Assembly (NCBI RefSeq): GCF_900110125.1
Contig: NZ_FOCN01000005.1
Span: 142,023-206,022, forward strand
DNA: 64,000 nucleotides
DNA from: Cryobacterium luteum
Lineage (GTDB): Bacteria; Actinomycetota; Actinomycetes; Actinomycetales; Microbacteriaceae
Direction: 5' to 3'
This document shows, in pieces, positions 8,616 to 17,217 of the stretch. The translations under genes were made by a program, and so were the position numbers. Within the stretch, counting starts at the first letter, position 1; the number at the start of each line of letters is the position of its first letter. The notes under the pieces were generated by a model. That model saw nothing but the letters and a program-made list of their open reading frames with translations, was not told the DNA's origin and made no database searches.

Positions 8616-9225
8616 ACATTGATTCCGGGGATCGCGCGGGAAGGGTCTGGGGCAACCACGACTCTCGCGTCGCTTCGAATTCGTTGATGCGCGCTTCGTC
8701 ACGCAACGTCAGCCCGATGTCATCCAGACCTTCGAGCAGCCGCCATCTAGTGTAATCATCGATCTCGAAATTCACGGTTAGATCGCCGACACGCACGGTT
8801 TTACCCACCAGATCCACGGTCAGCTCGATGCCGGGGTCGGCTTCTACGAGGTTCCACAGGGTTTCGGCATCCGCTTCGCTGATCTGCCCGGCGAGCAGCC
8901 CCTGCTTGCCGGAGTTGCCGCGAAAGATGTCGCCAAAACGAGGGCTGAGTACCACGTCGAACCCGTAGTCGCGCAGGGCCCAGACCGCGTGTTCGCGCGA
9001 GGAACCGATGCCGAAGTCGGCCCCGGCGATGAGCACGCGAGCGCCCTGGTATTCCTTCTTATTGATGACGAAATCGGGGTCCTGACGCCAGGCCGCGAAG
9101 AGGGCGTCTTCGAAGCCCGTGCGCGTGACACGCTTGAGGTACACGGCGGGGATGATCTGGTCGGTGTCGACGTTGGAACGGCGCAGCGGTACCGCGACTC
9201 CGGTGACGGTCGTGAACTTCTGCAT
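8611..9225 (-). CDS. leuD: 3-isopropylmalate dehydratase small subunit
   Basis: LeuD is the swivel-domain partner of LeuC in isopropylmalate isomerisation. Motifs [11 protein letters not shown] (residues 21-31) and [13 protein letters not shown] (residues 65-80) are clear. The start is ATG 9225 (MQKFTTVTG), with GGAG a few bases upstream inside the leuC end; the leuC stop lies 1 nt before it, so the subunits are translated together. An alternative start at 9240 would add five residues. Length (204 aa) is normal. Confidence 0.95.
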   Translation of the reverse strand: MQKFTTVTGVAVPLRRSNVDTDQIIPAVYLKRVTRTGFEDALFAAWRQDPDFVINKKEYQGARVLIAGADFGIGSSREHAVWALRDYGFDVVLSPRFGDIFRGNSGKQGLLAGQISEADAETLWNLVEADPGIELTVDLVGKTVRVGDLTVNFEIDDYTRWRLLEGLDDIGLTLRDEARINEFEATRESWLPQTLPARSPESMY

Positions 9226-9226
9226 G

Positions 9227-10687
9227 CTACTGGTCTCCATCCTGAACGAGGTCCCACGGACTCGAAAGCGTGCCGCGAATGGCCGTGGCGGCCGCGACGA
9301 GCGGCGACACCAGGTGGGTGCGCCCACCCTTGCCCTGGCGTCCCTCGAAGTTGCGGTTGCTGGTGGACGCGCAGCGTTCGCCGGGTTCGAGCTGGTCGGG
9401 ATTCATGCCGAGGCACATGGAACAGCCGGCAAAACGCCATTCGGCTCCGAAATCGAGGAAGATCTGGTCGAGGCCCTCGGCTTCGGCCTCGATGCGCACC
9501 CGGGCGGAGCCGGGAACGACCATCATGCGCAGTCCCGCGGCGATGGTCTTTCCCTTGATGATTTCGGCGGCCGCGCGCAGGTCCTCGACCCGGCTGTTGG
9601 TACAGGAACCAAGAAAAACGGTGTCGACCCGAATCTCCTTCATCGGGGTGCCAGCCTCAAGGTCCATGTATTCCAGCGCCCGTTCGGCCGCCGAGCGCTC
9701 GTTGGCATCGACGATATCGGCGGGGTTCGGCACGGATCCGCTGAGCGAGACGCCCTGCCCGGGATTGGTCCCCCAGGTGACGAACGGCTCGAGCTTGTTG
9801 GCGTCGATGATGACCTCGGCGTCGTAGCTGGCACCCTCATCGGTGGCCAGGGTCTGCCAGTACGCGACGGCGGCGTCCCAGTCGGCACCGCGCGGTGCGT
9901 GGGCGCGACCCTCGAGGTAGTCGTAAGTGGTCTGGTCCGGCGCGACCATACCGGCGCGGGCACCAGCCTCGATCGACATGTTGCAGATGGTCATGCGCCC
10001 CTCCATGGAGAGGGCACGGATGGCCTCACCACGGTATTCGAGCACGTAACCCGCTCCCCCGCCGGTGCCGATCCTGGCGATCACGGCGAGGATGATGTCC
10101 TTCGCGGTGACCCCGGTACGCAGCGTGCCGTTGACCGTGATGGCCATGGTCTTGAACGGGTTCAGCGGCAGCGTCTGCGTGGCCATCACGTGCTCGACCT
10201 CGCTCGTGCCGATGCCGAGCGCCATCGCCCCGAACGCGCCGTGCGTGGAGGTGTGCGAGTCACCGCAGACCACGGTGATGCCGGGCTGGGTCAGGCCGAG
10301 CTGCGGGCCGACCACGTGAACGATGCCCTGCTCGATGTCGCCGAGCGAGTGCAGCCGCACGCCGTACTCGGCGCAGTTGCGTCGCAGAGTCTCGATCTGG
10401 GTGCGGCTGGTCAGATCGGCGATCGGCTTGTCGATGTCCAGCGTCGGCGTGTTGTGGTCTTCGGTCGCAATGGTCAGATCGGGCCGGCGCAGCGTGCGTT
10501 CGGCCAGACGCAGCCCATCGAACGCCTGCGGGCTGGTGACCTCGTGCAGCAGATGGAGGTCGATGTAGATCAGGTCGGGCGTGCCGTCTTCACCTTTGGT
10601 GACGAGGTGCTTGTCCCAAACTTTCTCGGCGAGCGTGCGCAGGCCGGTGCCGGAACTCCGTTGCGAAGTGGGTATTACGTTGGTCAT
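9227..10687 (-). CDS. leuC: 3-isopropylmalate dehydratase large subunit
   Basis: LeuC carries the 4Fe-4S cluster that isomerises 2- to 3-isopropylmalate in leucine synthesis. Visible motifs are [13 protein letters not shown], the cluster cysteine in [11 protein letters not shown] and the Cys pair in [12 protein letters not shown] 10687 (MTNVIPTSQ) is chosen over an in-frame start six codons upstream. The product is 486 aa, normal for the family. A leader peptide and hairpin directly upstream suggest leucine-dependent attenuation of leuCD. Confidence 0.95.
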   Translation of the reverse strand: MTNVIPTSQRSSGTGLRTLAEKVWDKHLVTKGEDGTPDLIYIDLHLLHEVTSPQAFDGLRLAERTLRRPDLTIATEDHNTPTLDIDKPIADLTSRTQIETLRRNCAEYGVRLHSLGDIEQGIVHVVGPQLGLTQPGITVVCGDSHTSTHGAFGAMALGIGTSEVEHVMATQTLPLNPFKTMAITVNGTLRTGVTAKDIILAVIARIGTGGGAGYVLEYRGEAIRALSMEGRMTICNMSIEAGARAGMVAPDQTTYDYLEGRAHAPRGADWDAAVAYWQTLATDEGASYDAEVIIDANKLEPFVTWGTNPGQGVSLSGSVPNPADIVDANERSAAERALEYMDLEAGTPMKEIRVDTVFLGSCTNSRVEDLRAAAEIIKGKTIAAGLRMMVVPGSARVRIEAEAEGLDQIFLDFGAEWRFAGCSMCLGMNPDQLEPGERCASTSNRNFEGRQGKGGRTHLVSPLVAAATAIRGTLSSPWDLVQDGDQ

Positions 10688-10729
10688 TTTGAGCGTCTTC
10701 CTCACGAATCGATGGCAGCCACGCCGAAC

Positions 10730-10770
10730 GCCGCGACGAGGGAGGCCTCAGGACAGGGACTCGTCGCGGC
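10730..10770 (-). promoter_or_regulatory. Attenuator hairpin upstream of leuC
   Basis: GCCGCGACGAG and CTCGTCGCGGC form a perfect 11-bp stem (10730-10740 with 10760-10770) with a 19-nt loop. Its upstream arm is the 3' half of the leucine-rich leader peptide, the layout of a translation-controlled attenuator. There is no strong T-run after it, so it may block the leuC ribosome site or terminate weakly. Confidence 0.6.
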
Positions 10771-10795
10771 ACAGAAGAAGTCGGTTGAGCACCAC
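10748..10795 (-). CDS. Putative leucine-rich leader peptide of leuCD
   Basis: A 15-codon frame (GTG start at 10795, stop TGA at 10748) reads V-V-L-N-R-L-L-L-C-R-D-E-S-L-S; five of fifteen residues are Leu, three of them consecutive. It ends about 60 bp before leuC. Its 3' part overlaps the upstream arm of the 10730-10770 hairpin, so a ribosome stalled on the Leu codons would leave that arm free. Leucine leader peptides of this kind are known ahead of leu genes in actinobacteria. Too short to be proven by sequence alone. Confidence 0.6.
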   Translation of the reverse strand: MVLNRLLLCRDESLS

Positions 10796-10852
10796 GAATT
10801 CAGGGTAACACCTCGCCTCGCACCCTGCCTCGCACACGGTCCGGCGAACAGA

Positions 10853-11644
10853 TCAGCCGAACGCCGACTCCACGTAGATGACGCTCACGTTGTCGCGCCC
10901 GCCGTGTTCGATGGCTTCATCGACGAGTTGGTCAGCGATACTGCGTTCGTCGCCCTCCGAACGGATGTCCGTGGCCAGAACGCGCGCAATCGCCGCGTCG
11001 TCGAGTTCCTTGGTCAGCCCGTCGGAGCAGATCAGAAATGACTGCTCATTGTGGGCGGGCAGCAGCCAGACGTCGGCGTCAACGAACTCGTCGGCGCCGA
11101 TGGCCCGGGTGATGACGTTACGCTCCGGGTGTTTTTCGGCATCTTCCATTGAGATCAGGCCGGCGTCCACCATCTCCTGCACCGCGGAATGGTCGACCGA
11201 GAGCTGCGTCAGAACGCCGTCGGTCCAGGTATAGACGCGGGAATCACCCACGTTGAAAACCATCCAGTGGTACCCGACATCATCGCCCGCGTCGACGAAG
11301 GCGATACCAGCCAGGGTCGTTCCCGACACGGCGGTGCCGAAGTCGTCGGCAGCGCTGAGATCGCGCACGGCATCGTTCGACGAATGGATGGCGTCGAGGA
11401 TGCGTTCCGGCGTCGACGGCAGGTCGCGCGCGATGTGTTCGTCGAACACGCGCAGCACCGTCTGGCTGGCGACGTCCCCCTGAGCGTGACCGCCCATGCC
11501 GTCGGCCACGAGAAACACCGGGGATTGCGCGAGAATGCTGTCTTCGTTGACCTTGCGCACGCTGCCCACATCGCTGCGGGCACTGAAACAGAGGCGGGCG
11601 GTAGCGGCGGAGAGTTCAATCGTGCTCTGCTGGTTCAGAGTCAT
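10853..11644 (-). CDS. PP2C-family serine/threonine protein phosphatase
   Basis: A stand-alone PP2C/PPM catalytic domain (263 aa) that removes phosphate from Ser/Thr residues using two metal ions. The metal ligands are in VNEDS (near residue 34), VADGMGGHAQGD (near 48), SDGLTKEL (near 198) and GGRDNVSVIYV at the C-terminus. No membrane segment is present, unlike the cell-division phosphatase PstP. It lies between terC and the leuCD leader on the same strand. The substrate is unknown. Confidence 0.9.
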   Translation of the reverse strand: MTLNQQSTIELSAATARLCFSARSDVGSVRKVNEDSILAQSPVFLVADGMGGHAQGDVASQTVLRVFDEHIARDLPSTPERILDAIHSSNDAVRDLSAADDFGTAVSGTTLAGIAFVDAGDDVGYHWMVFNVGDSRVYTWTDGVLTQLSVDHSAVQEMVDAGLISMEDAEKHPERNVITRAIGADEFVDADVWLLPAHNEQSFLICSDGLTKELDDAAIARVLATDIRSEGDERSIADQLVDEAIEHGGRDNVSVIYVESAFG

Positions 11645-11681
11645 GAGAACCCCCCGTTCGCCGGCGCCCGGCCTCGATCAG

Positions 11682-12707
11682 TCATTCCTTGGCGTCAACC
11701 GAAATCTTCTCGGCCAGAGTGACCCCGCTCTTCTTGGCATCATGACGGGCTTTGATCAGGCTCGCCACGGTGGCCACGGCCATGCTACCGATGATTACGC
11801 CGAGCGAGGTCCAGGTGCCGATCTCCGGCGCCCATTCCACGCCGTTGCCGCCGTTGATGAACGGCAGTTCGTTTTCGTGCATCGCGTGCAGCACGAGCTT
11901 CACGCCGATGAAGCCGAGAATGACGGCAATGCCGTACTTGAGGTATTCGAGGCGTTCCAGCAGGCCACCGAGCAGAAAGTACAGCTGACGCAGGCCCATG
12001 AGGGCGAAGATATTGGCGGTGAACACGATGAACGGGCTCTGCGTGATGCCGAAGATCGCGGGGATCGAGTCGAGCGCGAAAATGAGGTCGGTGGTGCCGA
12101 TCGCGATGAACACGATAAGCATCGGGGTGAAGACTTTCTTGCCGTCGATCTGGGTTCGCACCTTGGAACCGTCGAATTCCGAGGAGATCCGAATGCGGCG
12201 GCGCAGCAGACGAATAACCGCGTTCTCCTTGTCTTCGGTTTCTTCCTCCGACGAAAAGGCCTGTTTGACGGCGGTGTAGAACAGGAACGCGCCGAAGATG
12301 TAGAAGATCCAGCTGTAGCTTTCGATCAGCTGAGCGCCGAGCAGGATGAAGATTCCGCGCAGCAGGAGGGCGATGATGATGCCCACCATCAGTACCTCTT
12401 GCTGGTATTTTCGCGGCACCGAGAACCGGGCCATGATGATCACGAAGACGAACAGGTTGTCGATCGAGAGGCTGTACTCGGTGAGCCAGCCGGCCAGGAA
12501 TTGCCCGGCATGTTCGGCGTCGCCGAGCACGAGCATCAGCAGAGCGAAGATCAAGGCGAGGCCCACATAGAAGGCCACCCAGAGTCCGGCTTCGCGCATG
12601 CTCGGAACGTGCGGCCGCTTGTAGACGATGAGCAGGTCGGCGACCAGAATCAGGGTCAGAACGACGAGGGATCCAACTTCGAACCAGAGGGGGAGAGCGA
12701 GTTCCAC
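11682..12707 (-). CDS. TerC-family membrane protein (probable Mn2+ exporter)
   Basis: The 341-residue product has about eight membrane segments and TerC signatures with acidic residues in the membrane: SIDNLFVFVII and TTDLIFALDSIPAIFGIT. A charged cytoplasmic loop of about 45 residues (EEETEDKENA) sits in the middle. Translation starts at GTG 12707 after GAAAGG. The upstream manganese riboswitch fits a role in Mn2+ efflux or metal loading of exported proteins, as for other TerC proteins; despite the name, tellurite resistance is not implied. Confidence 0.9.
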   Translation of the reverse strand: MELALPLWFEVGSLVVLTLILVADLLIVYKRPHVPSMREAGLWVAFYVGLALIFALLMLVLGDAEHAGQFLAGWLTEYSLSIDNLFVFVIIMARFSVPRKYQQEVLMVGIIIALLLRGIFILLGAQLIESYSWIFYIFGAFLFYTAVKQAFSSEEETEDKENAVIRLLRRRIRISSEFDGSKVRTQIDGKKVFTPMLIVFIAIGTTDLIFALDSIPAIFGITQSPFIVFTANIFALMGLRQLYFLLGGLLERLEYLKYGIAVILGFIGVKLVLHAMHENELPFINGGNGVEWAPEIGTWTSLGVIIGSMAVATVASLIKARHDAKKSGVTLAEKISVDAKE

Positions 12708-12750
12708 GGGGGCCTTTCAAGTGATGACGGGAGTCGGGTGGTACAGAACC

Positions 12751-12884
12751 CGAAAGTCTCTCCCGCACCAAAATGGCCCTATTGGAACCAATCGATACCA
12801 CCGCGACCGGGGCCCCGTCAGTGCGGCCCGTATTGACGATCGCGATATAGAACCCGATCGGGCCCAGAGGGATACTCCCCTTCG
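12751..12884 (-). promoter_or_regulatory. yybP-ykoY (manganese) riboswitch
   Basis: Read on the minus strand, the leader contains the hallmark pieces in order: CGAAGGGGAGTATCCC (12869-12884), CGTCAATACGGG (12828-12839) and GGGAGAGACTTTCG (12751-12764). CGAAGG and CTTTCG pair as the closing P1 helix, and GGGGAGTA and the AGAC element are the conserved loop residues that bind Mn2+ in this class. The aptamer ends 43 nt before terC, a classic yybP-ykoY target. Mn2+ binding is expected to raise terC expression. Confidence 0.82.
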
Positions 12885-12987
12885 CTTGCAGAATTCTACC
12901 AGTGTGACGGACCCGCGCGTGCCCGCGCGAAGGCGCCAGGCTCGGCCGCCGCCTATAGTTGAGGGCTATGACTACGCACCGGTTTCG

Positions 12988-14133
12988 ATGACGGCCGCCG
13001 ACAACCCGCAGGAATACATCGACTGGTCGAACGAGGGGCAGCCGGCCACCGCGCCCTGGCGATCTGCGAACGGAGCACCAGCCCCCAAGCGGGTCGTGCC
13101 GGTTGACGACACCATCACAGCGGATGCCGCCTACCGGCTGGCCTCGCAGGGTATCGCGATGCTCTGGCACGGCGACTTTCAGAATGCCCGCCAAATTCTG
13201 ACCGCACTCGAGCACCGCACGCGGCCCAAACCGGATCGGACCGAGCGAACGACCGCCGAGCTGTTCTACCGGTATCGGCAGAACCGTTCGCACCGTGCGC
13301 GCATCCTCGGTCATCTGCTCATTCCGCTTGAGGGGGGCAATATCATCGGGCTGCGGCGGGCGCCCGACGTGGTCTCTGCCACGGTCGACGCCTATGGGAG
13401 CATCACCGAGGCATCCGTTGTGTCGCTGCACGAGGTGCTCGGTACGATCGGCGCCCACCAGTGGCGCACTAAGGGCATTCCTGTTGCAGCGTTGAACGCC
13501 AGCGTCTATCCGCATTACGGCACGTTCTTTCCGGTGCGCAGCGAGTACGTCGGCCTGGTGGCGAGCGCTCCGCTGGCAGCTCCGAAGGTGGCCTTCGACA
13601 TCGGCACCGGCACCGGGGTGCTCGCGGCGGTGCTGGCGACTCGGGGCGTACCGAGGGTGGTCGCGACGGATATCGAGCCGCGCGCGGTGGCATCCGCTCG
13701 AGAAACAGTGTCGCGCCTGAAGCTCACCGAGCGGGTAGAGGTGCACCTGACCAGCCTGTTTCCCGACGGTCGCGCCGATCTGATCGTGTGCAACCCGCCG
13801 TGGATCCCGGCGACGGCGCATTCCCTGCTCGACGCGGCCGTCTACGACCCCGGCTCCCGCATGCTCAAGGGTTTTCTGGCCGGGGTGCTCGGCCATCTGG
13901 AGCCCCGGGGCGAGGTGTGGCTCGTGCTCTCCGATTTTGCCGAGCTGGTCGGGCTGCGTTCCCGCGACGACCTGCTGAAGGAGATCGATGCGGCGGGGCT
14001 GCGGGTGATCGGCGCGCTCGAAGCGCCCGCCGTACACGCCCGCGCGACGGACACGAGCGACCCTCTTCACGCGATACGCCGGAACGAGGTCACCTCATTG
14101 TGGCGTCTGACCGCGCGTGAGCCGACGACTTAA
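12988..14133 (+). CDS. Class I SAM-dependent methyltransferase (PrmC/RsmC-like)
   Basis: A 381-residue protein with an N-terminal domain of about 190 residues and a C-terminal Rossmann methyltransferase domain: motif I DIGTGTGVLAAVLA near residue 203 and the catalytic NPPW near 268. NPPW/NPPY enzymes methylate exocyclic amines of bases or the glutamine of release factors; which substrate applies here cannot be told. ATG 12988 (MTAADNPQEYIDW) is the chosen start; the frame is open upstream but overlaps the riboswitch antisense. Next to tRNA-Glu on the opposite strand. Confidence 0.75.
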   Translation: MTAADNPQEYIDWSNEGQPATAPWRSANGAPAPKRVVPVDDTITADAAYRLASQGIAMLWHGDFQNARQILTALEHRTRPKPDRTERTTAELFYRYRQNRSHRARILGHLLIPLEGGNIIGLRRAPDVVSATVDAYGSITEASVVSLHEVLGTIGAHQWRTKGIPVAALNASVYPHYGTFFPVRSEYVGLVASAPLAAPKVAFDIGTGTGVLAAVLATRGVPRVVATDIEPRAVASARETVSRLKLTERVEVHLTSLFPDGRADLIVCNPPWIPATAHSLLDAAVYDPGSRMLKGFLAGVLGHLEPRGEVWLVLSDFAELVGLRSRDDLLKEIDAAGLRVIGALEAPAVHARATDTSDPLHAIRRNEVTSLWRLTAREPTT

Positions 14134-14141
14134 ACAAAGAA

Positions 14142-14173
14142 GCCCGGCGCTTTCGACCTGAAAGCAACCGGGC
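14142..14173 (-). terminator. Terminator of tRNA-Glu
   Basis: On the minus strand just after the tRNA, GCCCGG-TT-GCTTTC and GAAAGC-G-CCGGGC pair around a short loop and are followed by TTCTTTGTTT. This is a rho-independent terminator for the tRNA and possibly also stops the convergent methyltransferase transcript. Confidence 0.75.
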
Positions 14174-14178
14174 AATTG

Positions 14179-14251
14179 TGACCCCAGCGGGATTCGAACC
14201 CGCGTTACCGCCGTGAGAGGGCGATGTCCTAGGCCGCTAAACGATGGGGCC
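14179..14251 (-). tRNA. tRNA-Glu (anticodon CUC)
   Basis: A 73-nt cloverleaf folds on the minus strand: acceptor GGCCCCA with TGGGGTC, discriminator A, anticodon stem TCGCC/GGCGG with loop CTCTCAC giving anticodon CUC, and T-arm CGGGTTCGAATCCCG. The 3' CCA is not encoded. All stems are complete, so it should be functional and read GAG codons. Confidence 0.95.
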
Positions 14252-14416
14252 GTTTTTGCAACTTACCGAGTATGCCACACACCGGAGCGCACTTCCAAAC
14301 TGAGCGTTTGCGGCGCGTCGCACCGGGTGGGTGCGTCCCCGTTCGGTGCCGACCCAAACCCCGAGTAGAAAGCGGACGCTGTTGCGCCACGGCTCGAATC
14401 GGGGTTAGCTCAGGGC

Positions 14417-15067
14417 ATGAAACTGACCAAGCTGGAGCATGCCGCGCTGATTCTGGAGCTTTCGGGCAAGAAGCTCTACATCGATCCCGGCTCGTTCACC
14501 ACCGCGCTTACCGGCACCGCGGGCGCCGTCGCCGTGGTCATCACCCACGAGCACGCCGACCATTGGACTCCCGAACAGCTGGGGCGCATCGTTGAAATGA
14601 ACTCGGACCTGCGCATCTTCGCACCGGCCGGTGTCGCTCGGGCGATAGCCGCGACCGACGCCGCGCTTGACGTCACGACGGTGCAGGCCGGCGATGTTAT
14701 CGACGTCGACCCGTTCACCCTGCGTTTCTTCGGGGCGACCCACGCCGTCATCCACGAATCGATCCCGATCATCGACAACGTCGGGGTGCTTGTCAACGAC
14801 GAGCTGTACTACGCCGGTGACGCCTTCACCGTTCCCGAGGGGATGCAGGTGGGGACGCTCGCCGTGCCGGCCGCCGCGCCCTGGATGAAAATCAGTGAGG
14901 CCATGGATTTCATTCTGGCCCTCAAACCGAAGCGCAGCTTTCCCACCCACGAGATGCTGCTCTCCCGGGCGGGAAAAGAGCTGTCCAACGCGCGATTCCA
15001 GAGCGTCACCGAACGGGGCGGCGGCGAGTTCTTCGCGCTCGAGCCCGGTGACAGTCTCGACCTGTAG
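14417..15067 (+). CDS. MBL-fold metal-dependent hydrolase (UlaG-like)
   Basis: A 216-residue metallo-beta-lactamase-fold protein with the zinc motif THEHADHW near residue 45, a second His in FFGATHAVIH, an Asp in YYAGDAFT and a terminal His in FPTHEML. This set fits the small UlaG-like/COG2220 branch rather than true beta-lactamases. Substrate unknown. It is a single gene between tRNA-Glu and the ABC operon, with its ATG 8 nt after AGCTCAGGG. Confidence 0.8.
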   Translation: MKLTKLEHAALILELSGKKLYIDPGSFTTALTGTAGAVAVVITHEHADHWTPEQLGRIVEMNSDLRIFAPAGVARAIAATDAALDVTTVQAGDVIDVDPFTLRFFGATHAVIHESIPIIDNVGVLVNDELYYAGDAFTVPEGMQVGTLAVPAAAPWMKISEAMDFILALKPKRSFPTHEMLLSRAGKELSNARFQSVTERGGGEFFALEPGDSLDL

Positions 15068-15114
15068 GCCGTGCGGCGCGGCATCCGTTCGGAACACGGC
15101 TCTTCCTCAGGCAA

Positions 15115-15152
15115 TTTGCAGCAACTGCAACTTAGAGTGCAGTTACTGCAAA
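15115..15152 (+). promoter_or_regulatory. Twin palindromic operators upstream of ABC exporter operon
   Basis: TTTGCAGCAACTGCAA (15115-15130) and TGCAGTTACTGCAAA (15138-15152) are near-identical, each itself a palindrome of the type TTGCAGTnACTGCAA, with centres about 22 bp (two helical turns) apart. Together they also form one larger inverted repeat. The TetR regulator encoded at the end of the same operon is the likely binder, giving autorepression. Confidence 0.65.
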
Positions 15153-15189
15153 TGTGGCCCGTGCGGGTCGCCAGAACCGAGGGAAACCG

Positions 15190-15924
15190 ATGGACTCCGA
15201 GTGGGTAATTGATGCGCAAGGCTTGGAGAAATCCTACGGTTCGGGGGCGAGCCGTTTCGACGCGCTGAAGGGTGTGTCCGTTCAAATAGCGCCCGGTGAA
15301 ACGGTGGCGATCATCGGCAAGAGCGGGTCGGGCAAGTCGACCCTCATGCACCTGCTCGCCCTGCTCGACGAACCCGATCGGGGAACACTTCAGGTCGCCG
15401 GCAAGAACGCCAAGTCGCTGTCAAAGCGCGCGATCAACGAACTGCGCAACAAGGAGTTCGGCTTCGTCTTTCAGCAGTTCTTTCTCACCCCCAACGTGAG
15501 CGTGCTCGACAACGTCATCCTGCCGCTGAAGATCGCCGGCATGGGCGGCAAGGAACGACGCCGCCGCGGCATGGAGGTTCTCGAACAGCTCGAGCTGGCC
15601 GACAAGGCCGGCAGCAAGGCCACGACCCTCTCGGGCGGGCAGAAGCAGCGCGTCGTCATCGGTCGCGCCCTGGTCAATGCGCCGCGCGTGATCTTCGCCG
15701 ACGAACCCACCGGCAACCTCGACACCGCCACCGGAGCCGTGGTCGAAGACATCCTGTTCGACCTCAACCGCAGTCAGGGCATCACGCTCGTTATCGTCAC
15801 CCACGACGAGGAACTCGCCGCCCGCTGCGATCGCCAGATCTACATTCGCGACGGACTTGTCGTGTCCCACACCACGTCGACCCACACGGGTGCCCACGCA
15901 CTGATCATCGGAGGCGCAGCATGA
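15190..15924 (+). CDS. ABC transporter ATP-binding protein (MacB/LolD type)
   Basis: The ATPase of an ABC exporter (244 aa from MDSEWVID). Walker A is GKSGSGKST, the Q-loop is FQQFFLTPN, the signature is LSGGQKQRVVIGRAL, Walker B VIFADEPTGNLD and the switch His lies in VTHDEELAARC. The DEPTGNLD form is typical of MacB/LolD-like exporters that work with FtsX-type permeases. Its stop overlaps the permease start (ATGA), so the two subunits are coupled. An upstream in-frame start would run into the operator and is less likely. Confidence 0.9.
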   Translation: MDSEWVIDAQGLEKSYGSGASRFDALKGVSVQIAPGETVAIIGKSGSGKSTLMHLLALLDEPDRGTLQVAGKNAKSLSKRAINELRNKEFGFVFQQFFLTPNVSVLDNVILPLKIAGMGGKERRRRGMEVLEQLELADKAGSKATTLSGGQKQRVVIGRALVNAPRVIFADEPTGNLDTATGAVVEDILFDLNRSQGITLVIVTHDEELAARCDRQIYIRDGLVVSHTTSTHTGAHALIIGGAA

Positions 15925-17213
15925 GAACCAAAGACCTCGTCGTCACCGCGATCTCCAACACCTTTCGCAGCAAGCTGCGCACGACCCTGACCGTGCTGGC
16001 CATTTTCGTGGGCGCGTTCACCCTCACCCTGACCAACGCGGTCGGCGCCGGCGTCAGCCAGTACGTCGATGCCCAGGTGGGCGCCCTCGGCTCCCCCGAC
16101 GTGTTCATCATCACGCAGGCGAGCGATGCCACCGCCGCCGGCGACGGCCCGGTCGAGTACGACGCGGCCAGTTCGGCATCCGTGTCGAGCCAGCAAGGCC
16201 CGCCCGGGACCACGACCAAGGCGCTGACGGATGCCGACCTCCAGGCGATCGGCGACACCGCCGGCATCGAGTCGGTCGATCCGATCCGATCCGTGCAGCC
16301 CGACTACATCGAATACGAGTCCGGCACTCCCTACGAGTTCAGCATCAACGCCACCTCGGCCGTGACCACGGCCGACCTCACGGCGGGCGCGCAGCTCGAC
16401 GGCGGCGCCACTGAGGCTCAGCTCGTGCTGCCGGACGCCTTCGTGACCCCGCTCGGGTTCGCCTCCGCGGACGACGCGGTGGGGGCATCCGTTTCTATCG
16501 GCATCACCGACATTCTCGGCGCGAAGCACGTGGTTAATGCGACCGTCGTCGGCGTCTCGCTCGAGAGCCTGCTCGCTGCGGGCGCCGGGGCCAACGACGC
16601 GCTGATTGCCGAGTTGGCCGATGCTCAGTCCGGTGGCATCGACACCGCCGTCACGAGCTACGGTGTGGCCGTGGCGCACTTCGACACCGCGTTGTCGACG
16701 GATGCCGTGACCGCCCTCAAGGCGGATCTCGCCACCGCGGGCTACACCGCGAGCACGATCGAAGACCAGCTCGGCGCCGTGCAGACGGTGATCAACGGCA
16801 TCGTCGGCGTGCTCAACGCCTTCGCGGTGATTGCCCTGATCGCCGCCGCATTCGGTATCATCAACACCCTGCTGATGAGCGTGCAGGAACGTACCCGCGA
16901 GATCGGCCTGATGAAGGCGATGGGGATGAGCGGCGGCAAGGTGTACACCCTGTTCAGCCTCGAAGCCATCGTCATCGGCTTCCTCGGCAGCGCCATCGGA
17001 GCCGGTGTGGCCATCGGGCTCGGCTCGGCGTTGAGTGCTGTGTTGTCGCAGGGCCTGCTGTCCGGGCTGCCGGGGTTGAACATCCTTCTGTTCGAGCCGC
17101 TGTCGGTGGCCTTCGTGATCGGGCTGGTGATGCTGATCGCGTTCCTCTCCGGCACGCTGCCGGCCCAGCGGGCGGCCAGGCAGAACCCGATCGAGTCGCT
17201 GCGGTACGAGTAG
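15921..17213 (+). CDS. ABC transporter permease (MacB/FtsX family)
   Basis: The 430-residue membrane subunit of the exporter. One membrane helix near residues 20-45 is followed by a large external domain of about 240 residues (MacB periplasmic-core-like) and three C-terminal helices in an FtsX domain (from about residue 290 to the end). The NTLLMSVQERTREIGLMKAMGM stretch is the typical coupling region contacting the ATPase. Exported substrate unknown; drug, peptide or envelope stress roles are all possible for this family. Confidence 0.88.
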   Translation: MRTKDLVVTAISNTFRSKLRTTLTVLAIFVGAFTLTLTNAVGAGVSQYVDAQVGALGSPDVFIITQASDATAAGDGPVEYDAASSASVSSQQGPPGTTTKALTDADLQAIGDTAGIESVDPIRSVQPDYIEYESGTPYEFSINATSAVTTADLTAGAQLDGGATEAQLVLPDAFVTPLGFASADDAVGASVSIGITDILGAKHVVNATVVGVSLESLLAAGAGANDALIAELADAQSGGIDTAVTSYGVAVAHFDTALSTDAVTALKADLATAGYTASTIEDQLGAVQTVINGIVGVLNAFAVIALIAAAFGIINTLLMSVQERTREIGLMKAMGMSGGKVYTLFSLEAIVIGFLGSAIGAGVAIGLGSALSAVLSQGLLSGLPGLNILLFEPLSVAFVIGLVMLIAFLSGTLPAQRAARQNPIESLRYE

Positions 17214-17217
17214 CGTC

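Noticed and set aside
9119..11041. 640-codon plus-strand frame across leuD, leuC and the PP2C gene
   Set aside because: Spans three well-identified minus-strand genes and shows only shadow-type His/Arg/Gly-rich sequence.
11785..14070. 761-codon minus-strand frame overlapping terC, riboswitch and methyltransferase
   Set aside because: It is out of frame with terC and antisense to the methyltransferase; conserved motifs belong to those genes.
15921..17213. FtsX/FtsE cell-division pair
   Set aside because: The large external MacB-like domain, operon with TetR and lack of ftsE/prfB context argue for an exporter instead.
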